The notes: generated from the letters alone by a model not told the origin. A DNA stretch of 14,314 nt from ZC4RG20 sp035760685 (GCA_035760685.1 DASTSM010000379.1:1-14314), one strand, 5' to 3'. Counted from the stretch's first letter, positions 1 to 7,803 are shown. Translations and numbers: made by a program.

Positions 1-363
1 CGCGGGCAGCAGGAGGTAGCCGCGCTCGGCGCACGCAGGCTCTCGCTCGACGAGCCGCTCGGCGCGCGCGAGCCAGCCCGTCGCCTGTGCCGCCGACCCG
101 AGCGAGGAGAGATGGAACCCGATCCAGAACGCCGCCCGCGCCGCCCGAGAGGATTCGTTCGCCTCCGCGCACGCATGATGCAATCGCTCGAGCGCACGCA
201 GGAAATCCGCGTCGCGGCCGACGAGCGCGGCCGACCAGGCGAGGCGCTCGAGGTCGTCCGGCCCGAGGCGCCGGCGCTCGTCGGCGCGGGAGAAGCCGTC
301 GAATGCCTCTTGCCAAGCCCGGCGTGCGTAGCTCGATCGCGCCCGTGCGAGATCGTTGCTCAT
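1..363 (-). CDS. LuxR-family transcriptional regulator, N-terminal part (cut by window edge)
   Basis: The minus strand is open without a stop from an ATG at 363 to base 1, giving 121 residues of a longer protein. The start is well supported: the minus strand reads AAGGAGGAGG about seven bases before the ATG. The visible part is all helical and TPR-like. Stretches such as ARAAFWIGFHLSSLG, GWLARAERLVE and ERGYLLLPA resemble the N-terminal repeat region of a family of bacterial regulators that end in a LuxR-type helix-turn-helix. That output domain would lie outside the window, so the DNA-binding assignment is by family resemblance only. The gene is transcribed away from the DUF1592 gene, with 67 bp between the two start codons, an arrangement common for a regulator and its target. 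Another TPR-containing regulator or sensor is possible. Confidence 0.72.
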   Translation of the reverse strand, partial: MSNDLARARSSYARRAWQEAFDGFSRADERRRLGPDDLERLAWSAALVGRDADFLRALERLHHACAEANESSRAARAAFWIGFHLSSLGSAAQATGWLARAERLVEREPACAERGYLLLPA

Positions 364-393
364 CGGGACGCCTCCTCCTTAGCGAAAGCGTAC

Positions 394-422
394 TGGACCG
401 GCTCCCCGGCCGGATCTATTCT
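394..422 (+). promoter_or_regulatory. Weak candidate promoter for the DUF1592 operon
   Basis: TGGACC (394-399), a 17-bp spacer and TATTCT (417-422) match the sigma-70 boxes at four of six positions each. Transcription would begin at about 429-431, on or next to the ATG of the downstream gene, which has no Shine-Dalgarno sequence. The assignment is by eye in a GC-rich divergent spacer, so it is tentative. Confidence 0.25.
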
Positions 423-430
423 GCTCCGCG

Positions 431-2887
431 ATGCCAAATCCGAAACGTTTTCGCCTCGCGGCCGTCGCGGCCGCGAGCGTGGCCGTCGTGGCGGCCGCCG
501 TCCTCGTCGTCAACCACGCGGGCCTGCCCGGGCGGCACGGCGACCGCCAGTGGGGCATGCTGAAGACCTATTGCCTCGATTGCCATAACGAGGCCGAGGC
601 CACGGGCGGCGTCGTCTTCGAGGGGCTCAAGCCCGAGTCGGTGCCCGCGAAGGCGAAGCTCTTCGAGACAGCGATCCGCAAGCTCCGCGGCCGGCTCATG
701 CCGCCGCCCGGCAATCCGCAGCCCGATCAGGCGCGCATCGACGCCTTCGTGAGCTACCTCGAGTCCTCGATCGACGGAGCCGCGAAGACTCGAAAGGTCG
801 GCTACGTCCCGCCGCAGCGCCTGAATCGGACGCAGTACGCCGCAGCGGTCAAGGACCTGCTCGGCGTCGAGATCGACGGCGCGAAGTACCTCCCGACGGA
901 GATCGAGGTCGACGGCTTCGACAACATCTCGGCCGCGCTCAGCGTCTCGCCCGCGTTCCTCGAGCAGTACATCTCGGTCGCGCGCACCGTCGCGCACCTC
1001 GCGGTCGGGGAGCCGAAACCGAAGCTCGCGAGCGTCTTCCTGCCGCCGCCGCCGAACGGCGATCAGGACGATTACGTCGACGGCCTGCCGCCCGGCACCC
1101 GGGGCGGCACGCGCTACATGCAGAGCTTCCTCGCCGACGGCGAGTACCGCTTCACGATCACGGACCTCGACGTCGGCCTCTACCCGCGCTCGCTCGAGAC
1201 CGAGCAGACCGTCGTCCTGCTCGTCGACCGCAAGGAAGTCTTCCGCGGCAAGCTCGGGGGACCCAAGGATCTCGCGCTCGCCGATCACGAGGGCGCGCCC
1301 GGGCGGGCCGAGATCATGAAGCGCTTCGCGGACATCCCCGTGCAGCTGACGGCCGGCATGCACGAGATCGTCGTGACCTTCATCGAGCGCTCGCGGGCGG
1401 CGACCGACGAGCTCGTCTACGGCTTCACGCCGTACGGCGGCTTCAGCTACGAGGGCGAGGTGCGCGGGCCGCGCCTTATCGGCGGCGTCGAGATCAAGGG
1501 TCCGTTCGAGTCGACGGGCGTCTCGACGACGGCGAGTCGCAAGAAGATCTTCATCTGCCAGCCCGAGTCGGCCGGCGAGGAGCGCGGCTGCGCGCAGCGC
1601 ATCACGGCGAACCTCGCGCGGCGCGCGTTCCGGCGCCCCGTGACGCAGGACGACGTCGACCGGCTCATGCCGTTCTACGAAGCGGGCCGGTCCGCGGACG
1701 GGTTCGACGCCGGCATCGAGCAAGTCGTGACGGCCGTGCTCGCGAGCCCGGACTTCCTCTATCGCGCCATCGCGCCGCCCGAGGGCGCGAAGCCCGGAGA
1801 CGCGTTCGCGCTCGACGACCTCGCGCTCGCCTCTCGCCTCTCCTTTTTCTTATGGAGCGAGGGGCCGGACGACGCGCTGCTCGACCTCGCCGAGTCCGGC
1901 AAGCTCCACGACCCCGAGGTCCTCGAGGCCCAAGCCATTCGCATGCTCCAGGATCCGCGGGCGGGCACGCTCGTGACGAACTTCGCGCTCAAGTGGCTCA
2001 ACGTCGACGACCTCGGCGCGGTCGACCCCGACGGGCGGCTCTTCCCCGAGTTCAGCGAGGAGCTGCGCCAGGACTTCGCGACCGAGATCGACCTGTTCCT
2101 GCGCAGCGTCCTGCTCGGCGACAGGAACGTGCAGGAGCTGCTGACGGCCGACTACACCTTCTTGAACGAGCGGCTCGCGAAGCACTACGGCATCGACGGC
2201 GTGCACGGCCCGCAGTTCCGGCGCATCGCGCTCGACGACGAGCGGCGCTTCGGGCTGCTCGGCAAGGGGGCCGTGCTGCTGAGGACGTCGTACGGCGACC
2301 GCACCTCGCCCGTGCTGCGCGGCGCGTGGGTGCTCGACAAGCTCATGGGCACGCCGCCCACGCCCCCGCCGCCGAACGTCGTCATGGACCTCTCGACGCC
2401 CCCGGGCGAGAAGCCGAAGACCGTGCGGGCGCGGCTCGAGCAGCACCGAGTGAGCCCGACCTGCAACGGCTGCCACGGCGTCATCGACCCTTACGGCCTC
2501 GCGCTCGAGAACTTCAGCGTCACGGGACAGTGGCGCGACTTCGACGCCGCGGCCGGGGAGCCGATCGACCCGCGCACGGCGCTGCCCGGAGGCGTTCCGA
2601 TCAAAGGCCCGATCGAGCTTCGCAAGGCGCTGCTGCGCCGCTCCGATCAATTCGTGCAAGCCCTAACGACCAAGCTCATGATGTATGCGCTCGGCCGGCA
2701 GGTGCAGTACTACGACATGCCCGAGATCCGCGAGATCGTGCACGCGGCGGCCAAGGACGACTACCGCTTCTCGTCGCTCGTATCGGGGATCGTGAGGAGC
2801 GATGCGTTCCGGATGCAGGCGGTGCCGGAGGCGCCGAACGCTCCTGCGCCCGCGATTGAGCAGGCCGCGACCGCGAAGGCCGATTGA
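431..2887 (+). CDS. DUF1592-family exported cytochrome c-like protein
   Basis: The 818-residue protein starts with a basic n-region and a hydrophobic stretch (about residues 8-28), a signal peptide or membrane anchor. A CLDCH heme-binding motif follows at 48-52, in a segment ending RGRLMPPPGNPQPDQARIDA, typical of planctomycete-type cytochrome c domains. The usual module order is then visible: DUF1587 (RLNRTQYAAAVKDLLG, about 131-195), a beta-rich stretch (about 225-355), DUF1595 (ANLARRAFRRPVT, about 390-450), DUF1592 (about 455-590), DUF1588 (about 605-705) and DUF1585 (about 725-795, with KLMMYALGRQ). A second heme-type motif, CNGCH, lies at 678-682 and is followed by the family hallmark IDPYGLALENF. 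The protein is probably a periplasmic electron-transfer component. Family members commonly sit next to DUF1552 genes, as here, but their substrate is not established. The start has no clear ribosome site. The gene opens a four-gene cluster. Confidence 0.93.
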   Translation: MPNPKRFRLAAVAAASVAVVAAAVLVVNHAGLPGRHGDRQWGMLKTYCLDCHNEAEATGGVVFEGLKPESVPAKAKLFETAIRKLRGRLMPPPGNPQPDQARIDAFVSYLESSIDGAAKTRKVGYVPPQRLNRTQYAAAVKDLLGVEIDGAKYLPTEIEVDGFDNISAALSVSPAFLEQYISVARTVAHLAVGEPKPKLASVFLPPPPNGDQDDYVDGLPPGTRGGTRYMQSFLADGEYRFTITDLDVGLYPRSLETEQTVVLLVDRKEVFRGKLGGPKDLALADHEGAPGRAEIMKRFADIPVQLTAGMHEIVVTFIERSRAATDELVYGFTPYGGFSYEGEVRGPRLIGGVEIKGPFESTGVSTTASRKKIFICQPESAGEERGCAQRITANLARRAFRRPVTQDDVDRLMPFYEAGRSADGFDAGIEQVVTAVLASPDFLYRAIAPPEGAKPGDAFALDDLALASRLSFFLWSEGPDDALLDLAESGKLHDPEVLEAQAIRMLQDPRAGTLVTNFALKWLNVDDLGAVDPDGRLFPEFSEELRQDFATEIDLFLRSVLLGDRNVQELLTADYTFLNERLAKHYGIDGVHGPQFRRIALDDERRFGLLGKGAVLLRTSYGDRTSPVLRGAWVLDKLMGTPPTPPPPNVVMDLSTPPGEKPKTVRARLEQHRVSPTCNGCHGVIDPYGLALENFSVTGQWRDFDAAAGEPIDPRTALPGGVPIKGPIELRKALLRRSDQFVQALTTKLMMYALGRQVQYYDMPEIREIVHAAAKDDYRFSSLVSGIVRSDAFRMQAVPEAPNAPAPAIEQAATAKAD

Positions 2888-2898
2888 AGGAGACCTCG

Positions 2899-4245
2899 AT
2901 GTTCATTACGAAGAAGCATCTGTCTCGGCGCACCGTGCTCAAGGGCGTCGGCGTCTCCGTGGGCCTGCCGCTGCTCGACGCGATGATCCCGGCCGCGACG
3001 GCGCTCGCCAGCACGGCGGCCTCGCCGAAGCTCCGCGTCGGATTCTTCTATATTCCGCACGGCGCGATCCTCTGGAACACCTCGCACGGCCCGTCGATGG
3101 ATCACTGGACGCCGAGCGGCTCGGGCGCGGACTTCAAGCTGAGCCCGATCATGGCGCCGCTCGAGAAGTACAAGCGCTACGTCACGTCGTTCTCGAATCT
3201 CGAGAACAAGGCCAACGAGAACTCGGTCCATTCGCTCGTGCCGGCCACCTGGCTCAGCGGCGTGCGTCCCGACACGCAGGCGACGGGCGCGCACATGGCC
3301 GCGACGATCGATCAGGTCATCGCCGAGCGCATAGGCCAGGAGACCGCCCTGCCCTCGCTCGAGGTCGCCTCGGAGACGACGATCCAGACCGCGGCGTGCC
3401 CGTCGGGCGGCGGCTGCTACTACAGCTCGACGCTGTCTTTCCGGAACCCGACTTCGCCGCTGCCGATGGAGTTCAATCCGCGCAAGGTCTTCACGCAGCT
3501 CTTCGGCGAGGGCGACACGCCCGAGGAGCGCGACGCGATCGCGACGCAGACGAAGAGCCTGCTCGACCTGATCTCCGACCGCACGCACGCGCTCGAGCGC
3601 ACGCTCGGACCCGCCGACCGCGTCACGCTCGACGAATACCTCGACACGGTCCGCGAGATCGAGCGGCGCGTCGAGAAGGCCGAGCAGCGGGATCTTTCGG
3701 CGATCACCGTGCCCGAGGCGCCGATCGGCGAGCTCGACTCGTTCGACGAGCAGGTCAAGCTCATGTTCGACCTCATCGCGCTCGCCTATCAGGCCAACTT
3801 GACGCGGGTCGCGTCCTACATCATGGTCGCCGAGGGCACGAACCGGACCTACAACCACATCGGCATCTCGGACGCGTTCCACCCGCTCTCGCATCACGCG
3901 AACGACGTCGAGCGGCTCATGAAGCTCGTCAAGATCCAGACGTATCACATGCAGCGGTTCGCGGACTTCGTCGCGAAGCTCGCGGGCATCCCGGACGGCG
4001 ACGGCTCGCTGCTCGATCACTCGATGTTCCTGTACGGCTCCAACATGAGCAACAGCGACCGCCACAACAACTATCCGCTGCCGAACATCCTCGTCGGCGG
4101 AGGCTGCGGCGCGCTCAAGGGCGCGCAGCACATCGAGCTGCCCGAGCACACGACGCTCACGAACCTGCATCTGACCGTGCTCAATAAGACCGGCTTCGAG
4201 CTCAAGAGCTTCGTCGACAGCACGGGCGAGATCGCCGGGGTATGA
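2899..4245 (+). CDS. DUF1552 (HXXSHH motif) Tat-exported protein
   Basis: ATG 2899 is preferred over the in-frame TTG at 2884 because GAAGGAGA (2886-2893) lies at proper spacing before it. The product has 448 residues. The N-terminus carries a twin-arginine signal, SRRTVLKG, followed by a hydrophobic stretch ending near AATALA, so folded export by the Tat pathway is expected. The family-defining HXXSHH motif is present as HPLSHH at 328-333. The C-terminal pattern (LYGSNMSNSDRHNNYPLPN, then a glycine-rich stretch, then STGEIAGV) is also typical. The gene starts 11 bp after the DUF1592 stop, and its own stop overlaps the next gene in ATGA, implying cotranscription and coupled translation. DUF1552 proteins recur beside DUF1592 proteins, but their biochemical activity is not known to me. 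The family assignment is secure and the function is open. Confidence 0.93.
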   Translation: MFITKKHLSRRTVLKGVGVSVGLPLLDAMIPAATALASTAASPKLRVGFFYIPHGAILWNTSHGPSMDHWTPSGSGADFKLSPIMAPLEKYKRYVTSFSNLENKANENSVHSLVPATWLSGVRPDTQATGAHMAATIDQVIAERIGQETALPSLEVASETTIQTAACPSGGGCYYSSTLSFRNPTSPLPMEFNPRKVFTQLFGEGDTPEERDAIATQTKSLLDLISDRTHALERTLGPADRVTLDEYLDTVREIERRVEKAEQRDLSAITVPEAPIGELDSFDEQVKLMFDLIALAYQANLTRVASYIMVAEGTNRTYNHIGISDAFHPLSHHANDVERLMKLVKIQTYHMQRFADFVAKLAGIPDGDGSLLDHSMFLYGSNMSNSDRHNNYPLPNILVGGGCGALKGAQHIELPEHTTLTNLHLTVLNKTGFELKSFVDSTGEIAGV

Positions 4246-5216
4246 GCGGTCCGAGCGATATGAGCGGCACGAGCGGCCGAGGTCGCATCGCGATGCGCCG
4301 CAGGGACGTCCTCAAAGGCGCCGCGGCGGGCTTCGGCGCGCTCGCCGTCGGCCCGCTCGCGCGCGTCGCGCTCGCGGCCGACGCGCCCGCCGTCGAGCGC
4401 GTGACCGATCGGCTCGCGCTCGTGACGGGCGCGGGCGGCAACGTGCTCGTGCTGGCCGCCGACGACGGCCAAGTCGTCGTCGACAGCGGCGCCGCGGCTT
4501 CGAGCACGGCGCTGCTCGCGGCGCTCGGGTCTTTGCCCGGCGGCGGCCGCGTGCAAAGGCTCTTCAATACGCACTGGCATCCCGAGCAGGTCGGCGCGAA
4601 CGAGGCGCTCGGCAAGGCCGGAGCCAAGATCATCGCGCACGCGAAGACGCGCGCGCACCTCGCCGCGGGCTACTACCTGCCGGCCGAGGATCGGTACGTC
4701 AATCCCCTGCCCGCGCCCGCGCTGCCGACCGAGGTCGTTTACACGCACGGCGAGACGACGGCCGGCGGCGAGCGCATCGAGTACGGCTATCTGCTCGAGG
4801 CGCACACGGACGGCGACCTTTACGTCTACTTCCGCGGGTCGAACGTCGTCGCGGTCGGCGGCGCGATCTCGCCCGAGCGCGACCCCGTGCTCGACTGGTT
4901 CGGCGGCGGCTGGCTCGGCGGGCGCGTCGACGCGCTCGAGCAGCTGCTCGCGATGACCGACGAGAAGACGCGCTTCGTGCCGAGCGACGGCCCCGTCGTC
5001 GGCCGCGCGGCGGTCGAGGCAGAGCGCGACTTCATGCGGACCGTCTTCGATCGCATGGTCGAGCTCGTGAGGAAAGGCGACAGCCCCGAGGACTGCCTCG
5101 CGGCCGGCGCGCTCGACGGCCTCTCCCGCAAGCTCGCCGATCCGCTCGCGTTCATCTACTCCGTGCACAAGGGCTTATGGGCGCATCACAACACCTTGTC
5201 TCCGGACATCGTTTGA
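4242..5216 (+). CDS. Metallo-beta-lactamase-fold protein, Tat-exported, with altered metal ligands
   Basis: The 324-residue protein overlaps the DUF1552 stop in ATGA. A later in-frame ATG at 4293 follows a GAGG and would place the Tat motif RRRDVLKG right at the N-terminus, so it is a plausible true start. After the signal (to about AALAAD), the fold of periplasmic metallo-beta-lactamase-like hydrolases is recognisable: VVVDSGAA, then FNTHWHPEQVGANEAL, then the HTDGD motif with H188. The usual HxHxDH signature is degenerate: H111 and H113 remain, but the following Asp-His is Glu115-Gln116. The later GD ligand reads GG (206-207), and the final GHG reads SDG with Asp249 in place of the histidine. 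The protein may bind one metal or none, or act as a non-catalytic partner. It sits in the exported four-gene cluster. Confidence 0.88.
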   Translation: MSGPSDMSGTSGRGRIAMRRRDVLKGAAAGFGALAVGPLARVALAADAPAVERVTDRLALVTGAGGNVLVLAADDGQVVVDSGAAASSTALLAALGSLPGGGRVQRLFNTHWHPEQVGANEALGKAGAKIIAHAKTRAHLAAGYYLPAEDRYVNPLPAPALPTEVVYTHGETTAGGERIEYGYLLEAHTDGDLYVYFRGSNVVAVGGAISPERDPVLDWFGGGWLGGRVDALEQLLAMTDEKTRFVPSDGPVVGRAAVEAERDFMRTVFDRMVELVRKGDSPEDCLAAGALDGLSRKLADPLAFIYSVHKGLWAHHNTLSPDIV

Positions 5217-6775
5217 TCCGGACGGCCGCACCGCTCGCGATGCTCGCCGCGTTGGCCCTCTTCGCGGCCGCCGGGCAGGCCGCGGGCGAAGACGCGCTCG
5301 CGAGCCTGATCCAGTCCGGCAAGCGCGACGCCGCGCTCGAGCTCATCCGCTCGGGCGCGGACGTCAACGCGGCGCAGGGCGACGGGACGACGCCGCTCCA
5401 CTGGGCCGTCTACAAGCTCGACCGCGGCCTCGCGGCCGAGCTCCTGAAGCGCGGCGCGAAGCCGAACGCCGTGAACAGCTACGGCGCGAGCCCGCTCGCC
5501 GAAGCCGTCAAGGCCGCGGACCTCGAGCTCGTCGAGATGCTGCTCGACGCGGGAGCGTCGGTCGAGTCGCCGAACGAGGACGGTCAGACGGCGCTCATGC
5601 TCGCGGCGCGGGGCGGAGCGCTCGACGTCGCGAAGCTGCTCGTCGCGCGAGGCGCGAACGTCAATGCGCGCGAGTCGTGGCGCGGCCAGACCGCGCTCAT
5701 GTGGGCCGCGGACGCGAACCACCCCGAGATCGCGAAGCTCCTCATCGAGCACGGCGCCGACGTCGCGACGCCCGCGATGGCGATCGACTGGCCCGCGCAG
5801 ATCACGTCCGAGCCGCGTGCGCAGTATCGCCCGACCGGCGGCCTCACGCCGCTCCTCTACGCCGCGCGCTCGGGATGCACGGGCTGCGTCGCGGCCATGC
5901 TCGACGCGGGCGCGAACAAGGACCAGCCGAATCCGGACGGCGTGACGCCGCTCATCATCGCGATCGACAACCTCCGCTTCGACACCGCGAAGCTGCTCAT
6001 CGAGCGCGGCGCGAACCCGCATCATTGGGACTGGTGGGGGCGCACGCCGCTCTACGTCGCCGTCGACATGAGCTCGTACCGCTCGCGCTTCGGCAGGCCG
6101 AGCCCGGCGGCGAAAGCGAGCGCGGGCGGAGGCGGCGCCCGAGGCACGACGGCGATCGACGTCATCCGCCTGCTGCTCGACAAGGGCGTCGACCCGAATC
6201 CGCAGCTCGACATGCATCGCCCGGGACGCGGCGGCAACAGCGGCCGGTTCATCGACGATCTGCTCACGACGGGCGTGACGCCGCTGATTCGCGCCGCGAT
6301 CGGGCACGACGTCGAGGCCGTGCGCGCGCTGCTCCAGCACGGGGCGCTCGTCGATCTGCCGAACGTCATGGGCGTGACGCCGCTCATGGCCGCGGCCGGC
6401 ATCGGCGTCTCGCAGCGCGACCGCCGGCTCGACCTCGGCGACGATCCGGAAGCGAGCGCGATCGCGACGATCGAGCTGCTGCTCGCGGCGGGCGCCGACG
6501 TGAACGCACGGATCGTCGACCAGTACAGCCGCACGGCGCGCATCGCGCGCCTCAGCACGATGACGGAGCGCGAAGGCCAGACGGCGCTCTACGGCACGAT
6601 CCGCTTCGGCTGGCCGCGCGTCGCGCAATACCTCATCGACCACGGCGCCAAGGCGGACGTCGTCGACGCGCTCGGCAAGTCGCCGCTCGACGCGGCCGAA
6701 GGCAAGATCGGCGGCCGCGACAACAAGCCGAACGCCGAGATCGCCGCGATGCTGCGCAAGGCCGGCGCCGGCTGA
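5177..6775 (+). CDS. Exported ankyrin-repeat protein
   Basis: The 532-residue protein begins with a hydrophobic leader (APLAMLAALALFAAAGQAAG), which suggests a cleaved signal peptide and a periplasmic or surface location. About ten ankyrin repeats follow, recognisable by TPLHWA, TALMLAA, TALMWAA, TPLLYAA, TPLIIAI, TPLYVAV, TPLIRAA, TPLMAAA and TALYGTI cores paired with LLxxGAxxN turns. Two loops interrupt the array: a glycine/alanine-rich loop near residues 300-320 and a longer insert near 430-460. Ankyrin arrays bind proteins, so a scaffold for the neighbouring exported enzymes is a reasonable guess but not shown. ATG 5177 overlaps the previous gene by 40 bp. An in-frame TTG at 5213 overlapping that stop as TTGA, and ATG 5240, are alternative starts. 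The stop codon directly abuts the repeat element downstream. Confidence 0.92.
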   Translation: MGASQHLVSGHRLIRTAAPLAMLAALALFAAAGQAAGEDALASLIQSGKRDAALELIRSGADVNAAQGDGTTPLHWAVYKLDRGLAAELLKRGAKPNAVNSYGASPLAEAVKAADLELVEMLLDAGASVESPNEDGQTALMLAARGGALDVAKLLVARGANVNARESWRGQTALMWAADANHPEIAKLLIEHGADVATPAMAIDWPAQITSEPRAQYRPTGGLTPLLYAARSGCTGCVAAMLDAGANKDQPNPDGVTPLIIAIDNLRFDTAKLLIERGANPHHWDWWGRTPLYVAVDMSSYRSRFGRPSPAAKASAGGGGARGTTAIDVIRLLLDKGVDPNPQLDMHRPGRGGNSGRFIDDLLTTGVTPLIRAAIGHDVEAVRALLQHGALVDLPNVMGVTPLMAAAGIGVSQRDRRLDLGDDPEASAIATIELLLAAGADVNARIVDQYSRTARIARLSTMTEREGQTALYGTIRFGWPRVAQYLIDHGAKADVVDALGKSPLDAAEGKIGGRDNKPNAEIAAMLRKAGAG

Positions 6776-6802
6776 AAATGGGGTCAGACCCGACTTTTCC
6801 CG
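6775..6802 (+). repeat. Repeat copy 1 (direct)
   Basis: A 28-bp unit beginning AAAATGGGGTCAGACCCGAC and ending TTTTCCCG. It differs from copy 2 at one base and lies 36 bp upstream of it. Its first base is the last base of the ankyrin gene's stop codon. The internal GGGTC-A-GACCC is itself palindromic. Confidence 0.85.
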
Positions 6803-6810
6803 GGCTTGTG

Positions 6811-6870
6811 AAAATGGGGTCAGACCCGATTTTTCCCGAAACCGGGAAAAACGGGGTCTGACCCCATTTT
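6811..6870. repeat. Repeat copies 2 and 3 forming a long hairpin; likely bidirectional terminator
   Basis: Copy 2 (6811-6838) and the inverted copy 3 (6843-6870) are complementary over 28 positions except for two adjacent bases, with a four-base AAAC loop (6839-6842). Copy 3 contains the perfect palindrome GGGGTCTGACCCC (6853-6865). The outer arm ends are A4 and T4, so a transcript from either side would end the stem in U residues, as expected for a terminator between the convergent ankyrin and membrane-protein genes. The element fills nearly the whole 99-bp gap. Similar GGGGTC/GACCCC units are, as I recall, dispersed in many proteobacterial genomes. A REP-like, transposase-mobilised origin is an inference. 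Confidence 0.8.
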
Positions 6871-6874
6871 CGTC

Positions 6875-7762
6875 TCAGTCCGTCGTGCCGGCCGGCATCC
6901 CGGGTGCCGCCGCGGCCGGAACGGTCCGGCGCCGTCCGACCATGGCGCCGATCACGGCCGCGAGCAGCGACACGACGAGCGCGCCGAACGTGATCCACGC
7001 GGCCTGGCTCGCCTGCGGCTGAATGCGCTCCGCTTGCCGCTCGAGCGCGCCGCTCGAGCGCGCCTGCTGCATGAGCTGCGCGGCGCCCTGGCGGGCCGCG
7101 TTCGCGGCTTCCGTCGGATTGTCGCGGTTGCTCTCGACGCGCTGCGCGGTCTGCTCGAGGGTCTGCCGAACGTTGTCGACGGGCAGGCCCGTCACGGACG
7201 CGATGCGTTGCGCGGTCTGCGGATCCCGCAGCCGAGCCGCGATCTGATCCACGGAGCCCGAGACGTCGAGGTCGATGCCGCCCTGGGACTGCACGGCCTG
7301 TCCGACAGCTTGCGTCGCGCCGCCGACGATGCGGAACGCGCCGCTCGCGAGCGTGCTGACGCCCGATGTTGCGGCGTACGCCATGATCAGCAGGCTCAGC
7401 ACCCAGACCAGCGAGCCCTCGAAGAAGCCGGTCGTGCGGTCGGTGATCGCGCCGATGCGCGTCGCGACCCAGCCGCCGAGAAAGAGGGCGATGAGCAGCG
7501 AGATGCCGCCCCAGATGCCGGCCGCCGTGCCGATCGTCTCGGCCTCCGTCTGCCCGGGATTCGCGGCCGAGACGCCGACCGCGAGCCCGAGGGCCGTCAA
7601 CAGAATGAGCACGCCGAGCGCGACGAGCACGCCGCCCCAGATCCCGCCCCAGGACACGCGCGTGCCGGCGCCGTAGGCCGGGATCACGGAAGCGTTCCAT
7701 CCGCGCCGCCGCTCGTGATAGCGGCGCTCGCCCTCGGGCCTGCCTTGTACGACCGTGGCCAT
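6875..7762 (-). CDS. Four-helix membrane protein of unknown function
   Basis: The 295-residue protein starts at an ATG preceded on the minus strand by GGGAGGGAGAGAC, a good ribosome site. After a charged N-terminus (RPEGERRYHERRRGW) there are three hydrophobic segments, at about residues 36-66 (SWGGIWGGVLVALGVLILL), 80-108 and 115-145. A soluble helical stretch rich in Gln, Ala and Arg follows (about 150-250, with repeated QTAQR/LEQTAQR patterns), then a last transmembrane helix near 255-280 ending in arginines. The SWGGI/GG(W)VATRIG pattern resembles uncharacterised proteobacterial membrane proteins often annotated as hypothetical or PhnA-like. I do not recognise a function. It is divergent from gcd and convergent with the ankyrin gene, so it appears to be a single-gene unit. 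Confidence 0.82.
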   Translation of the reverse strand: MATVVQGRPEGERRYHERRRGWNASVIPAYGAGTRVSWGGIWGGVLVALGVLILLTALGLAVGVSAANPGQTEAETIGTAAGIWGGISLLIALFLGGWVATRIGAITDRTTGFFEGSLVWVLSLLIMAYAATSGVSTLASGAFRIVGGATQAVGQAVQSQGGIDLDVSGSVDQIAARLRDPQTAQRIASVTGLPVDNVRQTLEQTAQRVESNRDNPTEAANAARQGAAQLMQQARSSGALERQAERIQPQASQAAWITFGALVVSLLAAVIGAMVGRRRTVPAAAAPGMPAGTTD

Positions 7763-7784
7763 GTCTCTCCCTCCCGCTGGATGG

Positions 7785-7803
7785 GGCCGATCGGCGATCG
7801 GCC
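7785..7803. promoter_or_regulatory. Perfect palindrome between divergent genes, candidate operator
   Basis: GGCCGATC-GGC-GATCGGCC is a perfect inverted repeat with 8-bp arms, 22 bp upstream of the membrane-protein start and about 190 bp upstream of gcd. It is followed by two more CGGCGAT-like units up to about 7818. It could be an operator for either gene or a hairpin in the 5' leader of the minus-strand mRNA. The rest of the 233-bp spacer holds an AT-richer patch (about 7877-7893, AAATAGGGGAAAATAAGG) that may contain the gcd promoter. I could not settle boxes there. Confidence 0.4.

Noticed and set aside
87..588. Two plus-strand frames at the left end
   Set aside because: They lie antisense to the LuxR-type gene and over the DUF1592 start, are arginine/proline-rich and have no recognisable motif.
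416..1723. Long antisense open frame under the DUF1592 gene
   Set aside because: Composition is Arg/Ala/Asp/Leu-rich with no motifs, and the opposite strand has unambiguous domain matches. The same applies to long antisense frames under the DUF1552, MBL, ankyrin and gcd genes.
6776..6861. Peptide reading through the repeats (KMGSDPIFP-like)
   Set aside because: This is the translation of the palindromic repeat in one frame, not a conserved protein end. The ankyrin gene has its own stop at 6773-6775.
6775..6870. CRISPR array
   Set aside because: Only three units, one of them inverted, with an 8-bp gap between the direct copies and no cas genes. This does not fit a CRISPR array.
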